Origin: HyVt-337 sp964428895
Lineage (GTDB): Bacteria; Planctomycetota; Phycisphaerae; SM23-33
Assembly: GCA_964428895.1 (NCBI GenBank)
Contig: CAYRZU010000017.1
Coordinates: 1-48,522, forward strand
Reading direction: 5' to 3'
Length of the DNA stretch: 48,522 nucleotides
The notes under the pieces are model-generated. The model was not told the origin of the DNA. It ran no database searches and saw nothing but the letters and a program-made list of their open reading frames with translations. Position 1 is the stretch's first letter. Every line of letters begins with the position of its first letter. This document shows, one piece after another, positions 1 through 9,089 of this stretch. The position numbers were made by a program, and so were the translations under genes.

Positions 1-491
1 GCGTCGACGGCTTTGACGAACGCCGGCCCGCCGAGTTGCTTGGCCGGGAAGATCTTTACGAAGCTGGCGCCCAGAGCGTATTGCGTGACGATCTCATTGA
101 CCGTTCCGCATCCGGGGATCATCGCCACGTCCCCGGCGTAGCGGTCGAACGTCTCGGCCCGGAAGTTGGCGGCAGAGACCAGGTAGTCGCACCCGGCGTC
201 AACCACTTGCTCGGCCGAGGGCAGGGGGTCGGCGGGATGCGCAGCGTTGTAGGCATCGAGGAAGGCCGGGTTGTCGATCAGGCTGGCGGCGCCGATGGCC
301 AGGTCGGGCATGGCCTGTCGCAGTTCGGCCATCTTGGCCAGCGGTTGCTTGATGCGGCAGGTGACTTCCATGTTGCCTAGCCCTGCTTCGCACAGGGCCT
401 CGGCGGTCTTGACGACGTCGAGTGAGTCTTGGTTGAAGACCAGGATGTAGCCGTCCCGCAGGATCTGTTGGACTGTCTCTGTCACGGTCAT
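1..491 (-). CDS. eda: KDPG/KHG aldolase family protein, C-terminus beyond window
   Basis: The first 163 residues are visible; the reading frame leaves the window at base 1, and the family is usually about 210 residues. The protein should cleave a 2-keto-3-deoxy sugar acid (phosphate) to pyruvate and an aldehyde as a cytosolic class I aldolase. Family marks seen are the Glu/Arg strand EVTCRI (E42, R46) and the Schiff-base lysine in ASFVKIFPA (K146), preceded by the phosphate-loop-like PGCGTVNEI. It lies 20 bases after the stop of the short-chain dehydrogenase and is the last visible gene of the minus-strand operon. The dehydrogenase plus aldolase pairing suggests sugar-acid catabolism. The exact substrate cannot be read from the sequence. 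No strong ribosome binding site precedes the ATG, so translation may depend on the upstream gene. Confidence 0.85.
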   Translation of the reverse strand, partial: MTVTETVQQILRDGYILVFNQDSLDVVKTAEALCEAGLGNMEVTCRIKQPLAKMAELRQAMPDLAIGAASLIDNPAFLDAYNAAHPADPLPSAEQVVDAGCDYLVSAANFRAETFDRYAGDVAMIPGCGTVNEIVTQYALGASFVKIFPAKQLGGPAFVKAVD

Positions 492-511
492 GGTTGGTTC
501 CGAAGGTGAAG

Positions 512-1309
512 TTAGAGCATACGAAGGTCGAAGCCGCCGTCGACGTTGATCACTTGGCCGGCCGAGAAGTCCAGGCGCCCTTCGGCGATACCCGCGACGG
601 CCGCGGCGACATCTTCGGGCAGGCCCCAGCGGCGGATGGGCGTGAGCCCTTCGCCGATGAGGGTGTCGTACTTGTCTTTGACGGCGGCGGTCATGTCGGT
701 GGCGATGATGCCGGGGCGGATCTCGAACACGCCGATGCCGTCAGCGGCCAATCGCGCCGCGAACAGCTTGGTCATCATCGATACGCCCGCCTTGGACAGG
801 CAGTACTCGCCGCGGCCGACCGATGCCGTGTAGGCCGAGATCGACGAGATGTTCACGATGCGGCAGCGACGGTCGGCGTCGGCGAAGACCTGCTCGAGCA
901 TCCAATTGGCGATCAGTTGCGTCAGGAAATACGGGCCCTTCAGGTTGATGTCCATCACCCGGTCGTAGCTGGCTTCGGTGGCTTCGAGGATATCGAGCCG
1001 TTGAGCGGGCGCGACGCCGGCGTTGTTGACCAGCATGTCGCATCGGCCGAAGACGCTCTTGGCGGTTTCGACGAGGCGCACGCGGTCGTCGGCATTGGCG
1101 ATATCGGCGGCAACGGCTTCGCACTTGGCGCCGGCTTCGGCGATGAGTGCGGCCGCTTCGGTCGCGGCGGTCTGGTCAACGTTTCCGTCAGCGTCCAGGT
1201 CGTAGTAGGCGATCAGGATGTCGTAGCCGATCTGGGCGAGTCCGACGGCGATGGCTCGGCCGATGCCGCGACTTCCGCCGGTGACGATGGCCAGGGGTCG
1301 GTCTGTCAT
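512..1309 (-). CDS. Short-chain dehydrogenase/reductase (FabG-like)
   Basis: A 265-residue classical SDR, a soluble NAD(P)H-dependent oxidoreductase with a Rossmann fold. The cofactor loop TGGSRGIGRA begins at residue 10, NNAG is at 95-98, and the catalytic set is S156, Y169 and K173 (YCLSK). The C-terminal stretch RPGIIATDMT and the ending VDGGFDLRML are typical of the FabG-like subgroup. Its start codon overlaps the stop of the upstream fused oxidoreductase (ATGA), so the two are probably translationally coupled. The aldolase gene follows 20 bases downstream. Its substrate is probably a sugar acid or polyol judged from the aldolase neighbour, but a 3-oxoacyl substrate cannot be excluded from sequence alone. 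Confidence 0.9.
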   Translation of the reverse strand: MTDRPLAIVTGGSRGIGRAIAVGLAQIGYDILIAYYDLDADGNVDQTAATEAAALIAEAGAKCEAVAADIANADDRVRLVETAKSVFGRCDMLVNNAGVAPAQRLDILEATEASYDRVMDINLKGPYFLTQLIANWMLEQVFADADRRCRIVNISSISAYTASVGRGEYCLSKAGVSMMTKLFAARLAADGIGVFEIRPGIIATDMTAAVKDKYDTLIGEGLTPIRRWGLPEDVAAAVAGIAEGRLDFSAGQVINVDGGFDLRML

Positions 1310-3954
1310 TTCGATGCTCCTGTTCCGGCGGCCAGTCGCCGGTCGATGCTGCGGGCGGCTTTCATGCCGTCGGCAATGGCGGCCACCACGGTATCGGGCC
1401 CGCGGATGATGTCTCCGCCGGCGAAGGTGCCCGCTCGTGTCGTTTCCATGTCGTCATTGACGCCGATCAATCCGTCGACGACCTCCACGTCGTCCAGCCA
1501 CTCGGCCAATTCGGCCGGGGCGGTCTGGCCGATCGCTTCGATCACCAGGTCCACGTCGAATCGGTAGGCGCTGGATTCCATCGGCTTCGGTCGGCGTCGG
1601 CCGGATTCGTCGGCGTCGCCCAGGACGGTCGGGCACAACGTCATGGCCAGCCGCCCGTCGGCCGGTTCGTAACCGAGCGGCTGGATGAGGATCTGAATAT
1701 GCACGCCGGCCTCAACGGCCTCGGTGCGTTCGGTCGGCCAGGCGGGCATCTCGTTGAAGCTCCTCCGGTACAATACGTGCACGTCGCGAGCGCCCAGGCG
1801 AGTGGCCGTGATCGCCGCGTCGAGTGCGGTGTTGCCGCCGCCGATGACGGCCACGGTCTTGCCGCGGACCTCGGGTTTGTCCTCCTGCTTGGCCTGCCGC
1901 AGGAAGGTCAGCGCGTCGGTGACGCCCAGCGGTCGGTCGGCGCTAACGCCCGCCGCCTCCGATAGGCCCAGGCCGATGAAGACCGCGTCGAACTCATCGC
2001 CCACCAACGTCGACAGGGGGGTCTGGGCCGACAGCGCCGCCTGCTTGAACGTCAGCCGATTTTCGTCGACGCCGTCGAAGGTCGCGCGAATCTCCTCGCC
2101 CAGCGACCCGCGGACGCGAGCGTTGGGAATCGTCGCGGTGATCATGCCCCCCAGGTCCGCCCGGTCGAACACGGTGACGCTGTGGCCGGCTTCGACCAGC
2201 CCGGCCGCGCACGCCAGACCCGCTGGCCCGGCTCCCACAACGGCCACCCGACGGCCGCTGGACTGCGCCGGCACGCGCAGTTTGGACCAGCCGTTCTTGA
2301 TAGCCAACACCGATAGATGTCGCTGGATGTCGGCAATGGGCAGAGGCGCGTCGCCGATGAAGTTCTGCAGGCAGTGGCCTTGGCATTGTTGCTCCACCGG
2401 GCACAGCTCGGCACACACCAACGGAAAGGCGTTGCCGCCGCGGAGAATCTCGTAGGCCTCGCGGTCGTTGCCGGCGCCGAACTCGCTGATGAAGCCGGAA
2501 ATGTCCACTCCCGCCGGGCAGCCTTGGGTGCAGGTGGCCTCGTTGCAGTGGCGACACTGCTCGGCCAGGCGCCGCAGGTTCACCGGATCGGCCAGGCGTC
2601 CGCGACGGAACATGGGTCGATACAGTTGGGCGTCGCGAACGACACAGCCGGCCTGGCCGCCGTCGCGCATCATCTGGGTGCAGGCGCTGCAGGCGACGCA
2701 GACCTTCTTGGGGTCCATCTTGCCTTGGGTCAAGATGTCGGCGGCGAAGTCCGGATACGCGAACGCCATTCGTCCGATCCCGGCCATGGCCGTTCTCCCT
2801 TGGGAGATGGCCGCGGCGGCCACGTTGGGCAAGAGCGTTCGCAGCCACGTGTAGCCGCTGCCGATGACGGGCAGATCGGGGAAGGCCTGCTGAATCTCAC
2901 CGGCCAAATCGAGCAATCGTTGGACGCCCGCCAGCGGATGCTCCGGCGAGAGATATCCGCCGACCACCGGCGCGTTAAAGGGCCGATTGTAGTGCGGCTT
3001 GAAGTAGGGGTTCCCGCCGGTCACATCCACCATCGCCACGCCACGCTCGACGAGCTGGCCGATCAACTGCTTGGGCTCGGCCAGGTCGGGGGTCGTCACG
3101 TCGGTCTCGCTGACACCCCAGCCGTAGGGGTATTCCATGGCGTCGTAAACGTTCAGCCGCGTGACGATGCACGCGTCGGGCAGTTCGGCCCGTAGCGCAT
3201 CTACGATGGCCAGCATCAGCCGCGTGCGATTCTCCAGCGCCCCGCCGTGGCGGCCCTCGCGGGTGTGCGCGCCAAGCAGTTCGTTGAGCAGATAGCCGTG
3301 GCAGGCCTTGACGTCGAGGGCGTCGAAGCCGCATTCAATGGCGATCTTGGCCGCCTCGACGTAGCTGTCGACCAGGCTGTCGAGGTAATCGTCGGTGACG
3401 ATCTGCCCGTCGCGGGGCATCTCCAGCACCGCGTCGCGGGCGGGGTTGTGGGCCGCCATCAGCGCCGCCGGCACGCCATTCGGCTTGCTGTAGCGGCCGG
3501 AGTGGGTCAGTTGCACCACCAGCATGGGCCGATGGTCGCTGCCATGGGCGTCGGCGGCCACGCGGCGGATGCGGGCGGTCAGATCGGCCAGGGACGACTT
3601 GCTGGTTTCGTTGAGCCACAACTGCCGGGGGTTGGCTCGGCCTTCGGGGACCACGGCCGTTGCTTCCATCCACAGCAGGCCCGCGCCGCCGGCGGCGAAG
3701 CGTTCGTAGCGGCGGATGGTCAGCGGGCCGGGCCGGCCCTCGCTGTCGCCGTCGCAGCCTTCCATAGGTTGGATGGCCAGGCGGTTGGGCACGGTGACGT
3801 GTCCGACCTTCAGGGGTCGGGCCAGAACGGCCAGGTCGTCTTGGGCCTCGACGTGCAGGCCGAGGCGTTCATTGAGCGCCGCCAGGTCCGCGGAGCTTCG
3901 GAGCTTGAAGGTCCAGGGGGTGGCATTGGTCTTAGATGAATCCGTTGCGGGCAT
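1306..3954 (-). CDS. Fused Old Yellow Enzyme / GltD-like NAD(P) oxidoreductase with Fe-S centres
   Basis: An 882-residue multidomain flavoprotein. Residues about 45-400 are an NADH:flavin oxidoreductase barrel (Old Yellow Enzyme, 2,4-dienoyl-CoA reductase type) with the active-site stretch HGYLLNELL and the ENRTR segment. A four-cysteine motif follows near 418-436 (CVACSAC plus a distant Cys). Next comes a GltD/DPYD-type Fe-S helical domain (CRHCNEATCTQGCPAG near 465). The FAD fold is marked by VGAGPAGLA near 570 and the NAD(P) fold by IGGGNTALDAA near 705. The C-terminus FAGGDIIRG is the usual FAD closing motif of GltD-like proteins. Electrons could pass from NAD(P)H through FAD and the clusters to FMN in the barrel. 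FadH-type enzymes carry a barrel, cluster and FAD/NAD domain, but the extra GltD Fe-S domain makes this one unusual. It heads the operon with SDR and aldolase; substrate unknown. Confidence 0.85.
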   Translation of the reverse strand: MPATDSSKTNATPWTFKLRSSADLAALNERLGLHVEAQDDLAVLARPLKVGHVTVPNRLAIQPMEGCDGDSEGRPGPLTIRRYERFAAGGAGLLWMEATAVVPEGRANPRQLWLNETSKSSLADLTARIRRVAADAHGSDHRPMLVVQLTHSGRYSKPNGVPAALMAAHNPARDAVLEMPRDGQIVTDDYLDSLVDSYVEAAKIAIECGFDALDVKACHGYLLNELLGAHTREGRHGGALENRTRLMLAIVDALRAELPDACIVTRLNVYDAMEYPYGWGVSETDVTTPDLAEPKQLIGQLVERGVAMVDVTGGNPYFKPHYNRPFNAPVVGGYLSPEHPLAGVQRLLDLAGEIQQAFPDLPVIGSGYTWLRTLLPNVAAAAISQGRTAMAGIGRMAFAYPDFAADILTQGKMDPKKVCVACSACTQMMRDGGQAGCVVRDAQLYRPMFRRGRLADPVNLRRLAEQCRHCNEATCTQGCPAGVDISGFISEFGAGNDREAYEILRGGNAFPLVCAELCPVEQQCQGHCLQNFIGDAPLPIADIQRHLSVLAIKNGWSKLRVPAQSSGRRVAVVGAGPAGLACAAGLVEAGHSVTVFDRADLGGMITATIPNARVRGSLGEEIRATFDGVDENRLTFKQAALSAQTPLSTLVGDEFDAVFIGLGLSEAAGVSADRPLGVTDALTFLRQAKQEDKPEVRGKTVAVIGGGNTALDAAITATRLGARDVHVLYRRSFNEMPAWPTERTEAVEAGVHIQILIQPLGYEPADGRLAMTLCPTVLGDADESGRRRPKPMESSAYRFDVDLVIEAIGQTAPAELAEWLDDVEVVDGLIGVNDDMETTRAGTFAGGDIIRGPDTVVAAIADGMKAARSIDRRLAAGTGASK

Positions 3955-4035
3955 CGCGGTATTGTAACGGCCCGGCCCGGCCGGTCAACGCGGCGTCCTT
4001 GCGGCGGGGGGCCTGAGGGGGTAGATACATCTGCC

Positions 4036-5046
4036 GTGTCATCCCTCAAGACAAGCGATCCGCAGGCGCACGGGTCCGGCAAGTGGGTCGGGCTCTTGCT
4101 GGCCGGGGCCGTCGCCATCTGTCTGGCGCCGATTCTGCTGCGTTATGCGACCGAGCGCGGAGTCGGCCCGGTCGCGGCGGCGTTTTGGCGGGCGGCGATT
4201 GCGCTGCCGTTCCTGGGTGGTGTCGCTTGGGCCCGGTCGCGCCGGGCCGGCCGAACGCTGACAGGCCCGGACGGGCTGGATCGCCGCGCGGTGCTGTTTG
4301 CGATTCTGGGGGGCGTGTGTTTCGGGTTGGACCTGATGCTGTACTACCTGGCTCTGGTGCGAACGACGGTTGCCAACGCCACATTGCTGTCCAACTGCGC
4401 GCCGGTGTTCGTGGCCATCGCGGCCTGGCTGATTTTCGGCGAGCGGTTCGGGTGGTTGTTCGTGGCCGGGTTGGTTCTGGCGATCGGCGGGGCGGCCACG
4501 CTGAGCCTGGCCGAGCACGCCACCGACCGGGCGGGGTTGCCCATTGGCGAAGGCGACAGCGTCACCGGCGACATCCTGGCCGCGATCAGCGCGGTCTTCT
4601 ACGCCGCGTATCAACTGTTCATCAAACGGGCCCGCCACTCGCTGAGCATGCCTAAGACGTTCTCGCTGAGCCTGACCGCCAGCGCCATCGTGCTGGGCGC
4701 GGCGGCGCTGATTCTGGGCGAATCCTTCGTGCCGAGCTCGACCCCCAGGCGGGTGTTGGTGGAAGGGTGGCTGGTGCTTTTGGCGTTGGGGTTGGTGGTT
4801 CAGCTTGGCGGGCAGGGCAGCATCGTGACCGCCATTCGTCACCTTCCGGTCAGCCTGTCGACGGTGGTGTTGCTGGCCCAACCGGTATCGGTGGCGGGCC
4901 TGGGGTGGCTGTTGTTCGGTGAGTCGATGGGGGTATGGCATTTGGTGGGCGGGGGGGCGGTGCTGGTGGGCATCTATCTGGCGCGGCGGGGGTCGGCCAA
5001 ATTGATCGTCGCGCAGGTCGCGGCCGAGCCGTCTGAGCCGACGTAA
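4036..5046 (+). CDS. EamA/DMT-family transporter
   Basis: A 336-residue integral membrane protein of the drug/metabolite transporter superfamily. Two EamA repeats are visible, each with about five hydrophobic helices: roughly residues 15-155 and 180-320. The first repeat contains the family-typical AFWRAAIALPFL stretch and the second ends in the helix LVGGGAVLVGIYLARR. The start is a GTG, because no in-frame ATG lies between it and the first helix. It is transcribed divergently from the fused oxidoreductase operon, with 81 bases between them for both promoters. Transported substrates in this superfamily range from amino acids to sugars and nucleosides; nothing here fixes which. Confidence 0.85.
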   Translation: MSSLKTSDPQAHGSGKWVGLLLAGAVAICLAPILLRYATERGVGPVAAAFWRAAIALPFLGGVAWARSRRAGRTLTGPDGLDRRAVLFAILGGVCFGLDLMLYYLALVRTTVANATLLSNCAPVFVAIAAWLIFGERFGWLFVAGLVLAIGGAATLSLAEHATDRAGLPIGEGDSVTGDILAAISAVFYAAYQLFIKRARHSLSMPKTFSLSLTASAIVLGAAALILGESFVPSSTPRRVLVEGWLVLLALGLVVQLGGQGSIVTAIRHLPVSLSTVVLLAQPVSVAGLGWLLFGESMGVWHLVGGGAVLVGIYLARRGSAKLIVAQVAAEPSEPT

Positions 5047-5288
5047 GCGCTCATGTCATCTGAAGCAAAGTCTTGACTTGTCGGGTCGAGTTCGATATCG
5101 GATAGGCACCTTTCCAGGCCATAGAGGGCCTGGCGAGGGCCTTTCAGGCGGTTGCGAGAACCAGCGAATCGTTACCGGCTTGTTGGGAAGTCTTTACAGG
5201 ATGTGATAGAGATGTAAGTGGCAGGCGCGAATGGAGGCAGCCATGCCGGCGGGTCTGGATTGGCTGCTTGTGGGAGCGGCACTGCTTC

Positions 5289-6272
5289 ATGCGATCACTG
5301 TTGAAGAACATCGTTTGGTCGGCGGCATCTCGGACGGGTCTGTACGGGATGTACACGGGACGGTTCGAGGACCACTGGGTCCGCGTCCAGTCCGTGGACA
5401 TCTTCCTGCCCGATCTCGGCAAGAGCTTTGACGGCCTCCGAATCGCCCACCTCTCGGACCTCCACTGCAGCCCCATCGTTCGCAGCCGTCATCTGGCGCA
5501 GTACATCGAGCTGACCAACCGGCTCGAGCCCGATTACGTGGTGCTGACGGGCGATTACATCACCGCCAGCTACAAGATCTTCGTCCGCAAGATTCGGTCA
5601 CTGCTGAAGGATCTGTCGCCGCGCGTTGCCTCCTTTGCCGTATTGGGTAATCACGACTTTGGGTTGTGGCACCCGACGGTAGGCAAGGGCATTCCCGCGC
5701 TGGGCGAGTACTTGGCCGGCCAACTCGATGCGGCCGGCATTCAACCGCTCATCAGCGAGTCGGTCACACTTCGCAACAATGGCGACGAACTGCAACTGGT
5801 GGGCCTGGGCGAGTTGTGGTCGTCGACCTACGACCCCGCCGCCGCGTTTGCCGGGCTGGACCGCACCAAGCCCATCCTGGCCCTGGTTCATAACCCCGAC
5901 GCGGCGCCGGAACTGGCGGCTTTGGGAGCTGACTACGTCCTCAGCGGCCACACCCACGGCAAGGAAGTGCCCGACAACCTGCTGAACAATCTGCTGTTCC
6001 CGGTCGAGCATCGCCATTTCGTGTTCGGCCAGTACCGCTTGGCTGAGAATCAATTCCTCTACGTTAATCGCGGCGTGGGCAACGCACGGCTGCACAAGGG
6101 TCACCGCCCGGAGATCGTGATGTTCACCCTCCGCCGGGCCCCGCACTCGGCGATGCGACTTCACCGGGCATCTCGGCCGGCCAACCGCGAGGCCGTCATC
6201 GGCCGAATGCAAGAGGCGGCCCTGGCCTTCGACCGCCCCAAAGGCCCGTTCTGCCCCTGGCCGCAGCAGTAG
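5289..6272 (+). CDS. Calcineurin-like metallophosphoesterase (YkuE-like)
   Basis: A 327-residue metal-dependent phosphoesterase. The motif series is complete: HLSDLHCSP (D57, H59), LTGDYIT (D89), VLGNHDFG (N121, H122), then ALVHNPD and SGHTHG. This order and length match the YkuE/LpxG-like branch, whose known members act on membrane lipid phosphates such as UDP-diacylglucosamine; the substrate here is inferred only. ATG 5289 was chosen because a GGGAG lies 13-17 bases upstream. A TTG at 5268 would add seven residues. The 242-base upstream gap contains a perfect 7-bp hairpin (5114-5120 with 5127-5133) and a weak promoter-like TTGACT at 5073-5078 with TATCGG 17 bases later. Confidence 0.85.
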   Translation: MRSLLKNIVWSAASRTGLYGMYTGRFEDHWVRVQSVDIFLPDLGKSFDGLRIAHLSDLHCSPIVRSRHLAQYIELTNRLEPDYVVLTGDYITASYKIFVRKIRSLLKDLSPRVASFAVLGNHDFGLWHPTVGKGIPALGEYLAGQLDAAGIQPLISESVTLRNNGDELQLVGLGELWSSTYDPAAAFAGLDRTKPILALVHNPDAAPELAALGADYVLSGHTHGKEVPDNLLNNLLFPVEHRHFVFGQYRLAENQFLYVNRGVGNARLHKGHRPEIVMFTLRRAPHSAMRLHRASRPANREAVIGRMQEAALAFDRPKGPFCPWPQQ

Positions 6273-6364
6273 GCCCGCCGGCACTCCCCCCCACAAATCC
6301 GTTGCCCCCGCCCCCTCACCTGCGTACAAACACTCCCTGATTCCGTAATGCAGGAGGAGCTTCG

Positions 6365-7621
6365 ATGCCCATCTGTACAAACGACCGTGAGATTCTTCGT
6401 CGCCTGGCGGCCGAGCGGGCCGAGGTGGCGGCCTTGCCCGTCCACGCCGAACGCTTCGAACTATGGCGCAAGCTCAACGACCGCGAAACCGGCGTCCGCC
6501 CGCTGGTGTGGATCAACGAGATCTGCTGGGGCGAGATGAACGTCGACGACGAACTCACCTGCCAATGCGCCGATGACTTCGCCCGCAATCTCGAGGCCAG
6601 GCTGCGGATGGAGCTTTACCAGTGGCGCCACCTGCCGGGCGACATGGTCATCAGCGAAACGCTCGCCTGCCCCAAGGCGTTCGAGTCGACCAGTATGGAA
6701 TTGTCCGCCGAGATCGACGTGGAAATCGACCAGGGGGCGAGCGGCATCACCAGTAGCCACTTCAAGGCGCAGCACCTGACGGCCGAGGATGCCGCCAACG
6801 TGCGCGAGCCCGTCGTCACCGCGCTGCCGGACGTCACCGAGCGCAACTACAAGACCATGTGTGAGATCTTCGACGGGATCGCGCCGGTCAAGGTCACCGG
6901 CATCAAGAGCCATTGGTACGCGCCGTGGGATTATCTGATCGGCATCTGGGGCGTGCAGGAGGCGATGATCGACCTGATCGATCGCCCGGACGCGATCCTC
7001 GCCTACATCGAGCGGATCGTGCACTGCAACGGCCGGTACCTGGACCAACTCGAAGAGCTCAACCTGCTGGAGTGCAACAACGACAACACCCGCGTCGGCT
7101 CGGGCGGCTACGGCTGCACGGGCGAACTGCCCGGCGAGTCGTATGACCCCGACCACGTTCGCCTTTCAAATCAGTGGGGCTGCGCGACGGCCCAGATCTT
7201 CTCGGAAGTTTCGCCCGAGATGCATTGGGAGTTCGCCCTGAAGCACGAGCTGAAGCTGCTGGGACGGTTCGGCATGACCTACTACGGTTGCTGCGAGCCG
7301 CTCGATATCAAGATGGGCATTCTCCGTCGCGTGCCGAATCTCCGGAAAGTGTCGATGAGCCCGTGGGTCGACCCCGATCGCGCCGCCACCGAGTGCGGCC
7401 GCGAGTACGTCTACTCCCTCAAACCCAACCCCGCCATTCTGGCCGAAGACCGCTGGCGGCCGGACCAAGCCCGCGCCGAACTCCGCGACACACTCGAACG
7501 CACCCGCGGCTGCAACGTGGAAGTGATCCTCAAAGACATCTCCACCGTCCGCAGCCAACCCCAACGCCTATGGGAATGGGCCCAGATCGCCACCGAAGAG
7601 GTCCACCGCCTCGTCGACTGA
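6365..7621 (+). CDS. Uroporphyrinogen decarboxylase-superfamily protein, YGCCE subgroup
   Basis: A 418-residue soluble protein of the broad URO-D/corrinoid methyltransferase-like group, distant from true HemE. The C-terminal half holds the metal-site-like motif YYGCCEPLD near residue 315, where paired cysteines sit at a position that often binds zinc in cobalamin-dependent methyltransferases. It ends with the usual helix before a short tail. A strong AGGAGG lies seven bases before the ATG. It is followed, 9 bases beyond its stop, by the convergent DUF378 gene. No corrinoid protein is encoded nearby, so a methyl-transfer role is only a possibility; heme synthesis is unlikely given the divergence. 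Confidence 0.65.
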   Translation: MPICTNDREILRRLAAERAEVAALPVHAERFELWRKLNDRETGVRPLVWINEICWGEMNVDDELTCQCADDFARNLEARLRMELYQWRHLPGDMVISETLACPKAFESTSMELSAEIDVEIDQGASGITSSHFKAQHLTAEDAANVREPVVTALPDVTERNYKTMCEIFDGIAPVKVTGIKSHWYAPWDYLIGIWGVQEAMIDLIDRPDAILAYIERIVHCNGRYLDQLEELNLLECNNDNTRVGSGGYGCTGELPGESYDPDHVRLSNQWGCATAQIFSEVSPEMHWEFALKHELKLLGRFGMTYYGCCEPLDIKMGILRRVPNLRKVSMSPWVDPDRAATECGREYVYSLKPNPAILAEDRWRPDQARAELRDTLERTRGCNVEVILKDISTVRSQPQRLWEWAQIATEEVHRLVD

Positions 7622-7630
7622 CAGGCGGCG

Positions 7631-7921
7631 CTAGGTCTTGCAGCAGCCTTTGACCTTTGTGAAGCAGCAGAGGATCAGGAACAGCCCGGCGATGCCCACG
7701 ACGATGTAGGTGATCTTTTCGGCCAGGTACATGCCGTCTTGGCCAGGCCCGGGCATGTCGACGTCCAGGTTGCCGCCTTCGAGGGTCACCTTGCCTTCAC
7801 CGGCGATGGCGTCGCAAATCTTGAAGACCATATTCCAGTCGTGTCCCCCAACACCGATCAGGCCCCAGTTCAGGGCGCCCACAATCACCAGCAGCATCGC
7901 GAGGCAGTGAAGTAGCTTCAT
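7631..7921 (-). CDS. DUF378-family small membrane protein
   Basis: A 96-residue membrane protein. The N-terminal helix with LVIVGALNWGLIGVG is the DUF378 hallmark. A hydrophilic stretch of about 40 residues follows, then a second helix (IVVGIAGLFLILCC) and a cysteine-rich tail ending KGCCKT. Most DUF378 proteins are shorter because the loop is shorter; the glycine/aspartate-rich insertion here is unusual. AAGGAG eight bases before the ATG supports the start. Function is unknown. It precedes the URO-D gene in reverse order on the same strand with 30 bases between them, so the two may be cotranscribed. Confidence 0.75.
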   Translation of the reverse strand: MKLLHCLAMLLVIVGALNWGLIGVGGHDWNMVFKICDAIAGEGKVTLEGGNLDVDMPGPGQDGMYLAEKITYIVVGIAGLFLILCCFTKVKGCCKT

Positions 7922-7951
7922 GGTCGAATCTCCTTATTCCAGACCGTGGCG

Positions 7952-8920
7952 TCAGTCGGCGGCGCCGGCTTTCATGAACTCGTCGCACATGGCTTCGATG
8001 GCTTCTTCGGAGTGGCCGGCCGCGACCGGGTCGCCGTAGTAACCGCAGATGAACCCGCCCTCGGGGCGGGCGAGGTGCTTGATCATTTCGTGGACGTAGG
8101 CCCGAATCTCGTCACAGTTGCCGCGGGCCATGGTTTGTTGGATGTCGACCGGACACCAGAAGGTGATCCGCCCGCCCCATTCGCGGCCCAGGCGTTCCAG
8201 GCCCATGTTCTCCTGCTGGTCCATTTGGATGACGTCGAGCCCGGCGTCGATGAGGTCGTCGAGGATGGCCGTGATCTCGCCGCAACTGTGCAGCAGCGTG
8301 AGCATGCCGGCGTCGTGGGCGGCGGAGTAGACCTTGGCGTAGGCGGGCTTCCAGATTTCGGTGAACTTGGCCGGCTGGATCATCAGCCGGTCCTGCAGGC
8401 CCCAGTCGTCGCAGAAGAAGTACCCATCGCAGCCGGCCGCGGCGTAACGCTCGATCGCGTGCAGGTTCATGTCCACCAGAATATCGATCAACTTCAGCAG
8501 TTCGTCGGGGTGTTCGTAGATGTCGGTCCAGGCGTTGACCAGCCCGCGGACGAAGTGCACCCGCTCATACAGGCTCACGCCGCCGCCCATCAGGAACTTG
8601 TCGCCGGCGCGTTCGCGGGCGCCGGCAAGGCCTTCCCAGCGCGCGTCGTCGCGGACGTCCGGGATGATCAGCTTGTCGAAGTCGGCCCAGTCTTCTAGGG
8701 CCGGCTCTTTGACCTCGCCCAGGGCCGATACGCCGATGTTGATCCAGACCGATCCCCACTCATCGGTGGCCGGGCCGGCCGACGCGTCGGGGCGCCCGTC
8801 CACGGTGGGGTCCATGCCGGTCGAGGCCCGATCGCCGCCCCATGGCTCGGGCAACGTTCGCGGCAGGCGGCGGGGGGTCTCGAACTTGATGGAGGCGATG
8901 AAGTTTTCTCTCGGTGTCAT
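7952..8920 (-). CDS. Uroporphyrinogen decarboxylase-like protein
   Basis: A 322-residue TIM-barrel protein of the URO-D family. The start MTPRENF is the family's usual N-terminus (TPRE). The middle has the acidic YFFCDDWG strand, and LLHSCGEI contains the His and Cys that bind zinc in methylcobalamin:CoM methyltransferases of this family. Such residues and the absence of the HemE N-terminal arginine cluster favour a methyltransferase-type or unknown substrate over heme synthesis. GGAG lies about nine bases before the ATG. The DUF378 gene follows 30 bases downstream and the beta-CASP gene diverges upstream, with a 169-base gap in which no convincing promoter was found. Confidence 0.8.
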   Translation of the reverse strand: MTPRENFIASIKFETPRRLPRTLPEPWGGDRASTGMDPTVDGRPDASAGPATDEWGSVWINIGVSALGEVKEPALEDWADFDKLIIPDVRDDARWEGLAGARERAGDKFLMGGGVSLYERVHFVRGLVNAWTDIYEHPDELLKLIDILVDMNLHAIERYAAAGCDGYFFCDDWGLQDRLMIQPAKFTEIWKPAYAKVYSAAHDAGMLTLLHSCGEITAILDDLIDAGLDVIQMDQQENMGLERLGREWGGRITFWCPVDIQQTMARGNCDEIRAYVHEMIKHLARPEGGFICGYYGDPVAAGHSEEAIEAMCDEFMKAGAAD

Positions 8921-9089
8921 CGGGGTCTTCTCCGTTGGTCGCGTTCATGAATGCGCGGCCCGTCACGATACCACATTCGCCGCCGCTCACAAACCCCTTG
9001 CGGCAGGGAGGCGAGTCCGAGACACTGCCCCCTCCCGCCCGGCTCGCGCAGAGGCCGGCGTTTTCGATGGAGGCGTTCGAGCGACCACC

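Noticed and set aside
5114..5133. Perfect CCAGGCC/GGCCTGG hairpin as terminator of the EamA gene
   Set aside because: No T-run follows closely and the loop context is ambiguous, so it is only mentioned under the neighbouring gene.
5231..5431. 66-codon frame starting before the YkuE-like gene, considered as a real N-terminus via frameshift
   Set aside because: The phosphoesterase is complete from its own ATG and the extra peptide has no signal or domain.
8520..9089. Upstream extension of the beta-CASP frame by 190 codons
   Set aside because: It is antisense to the well-supported URO-D gene and lacks homology to the family; start at 9090 fits the fold.
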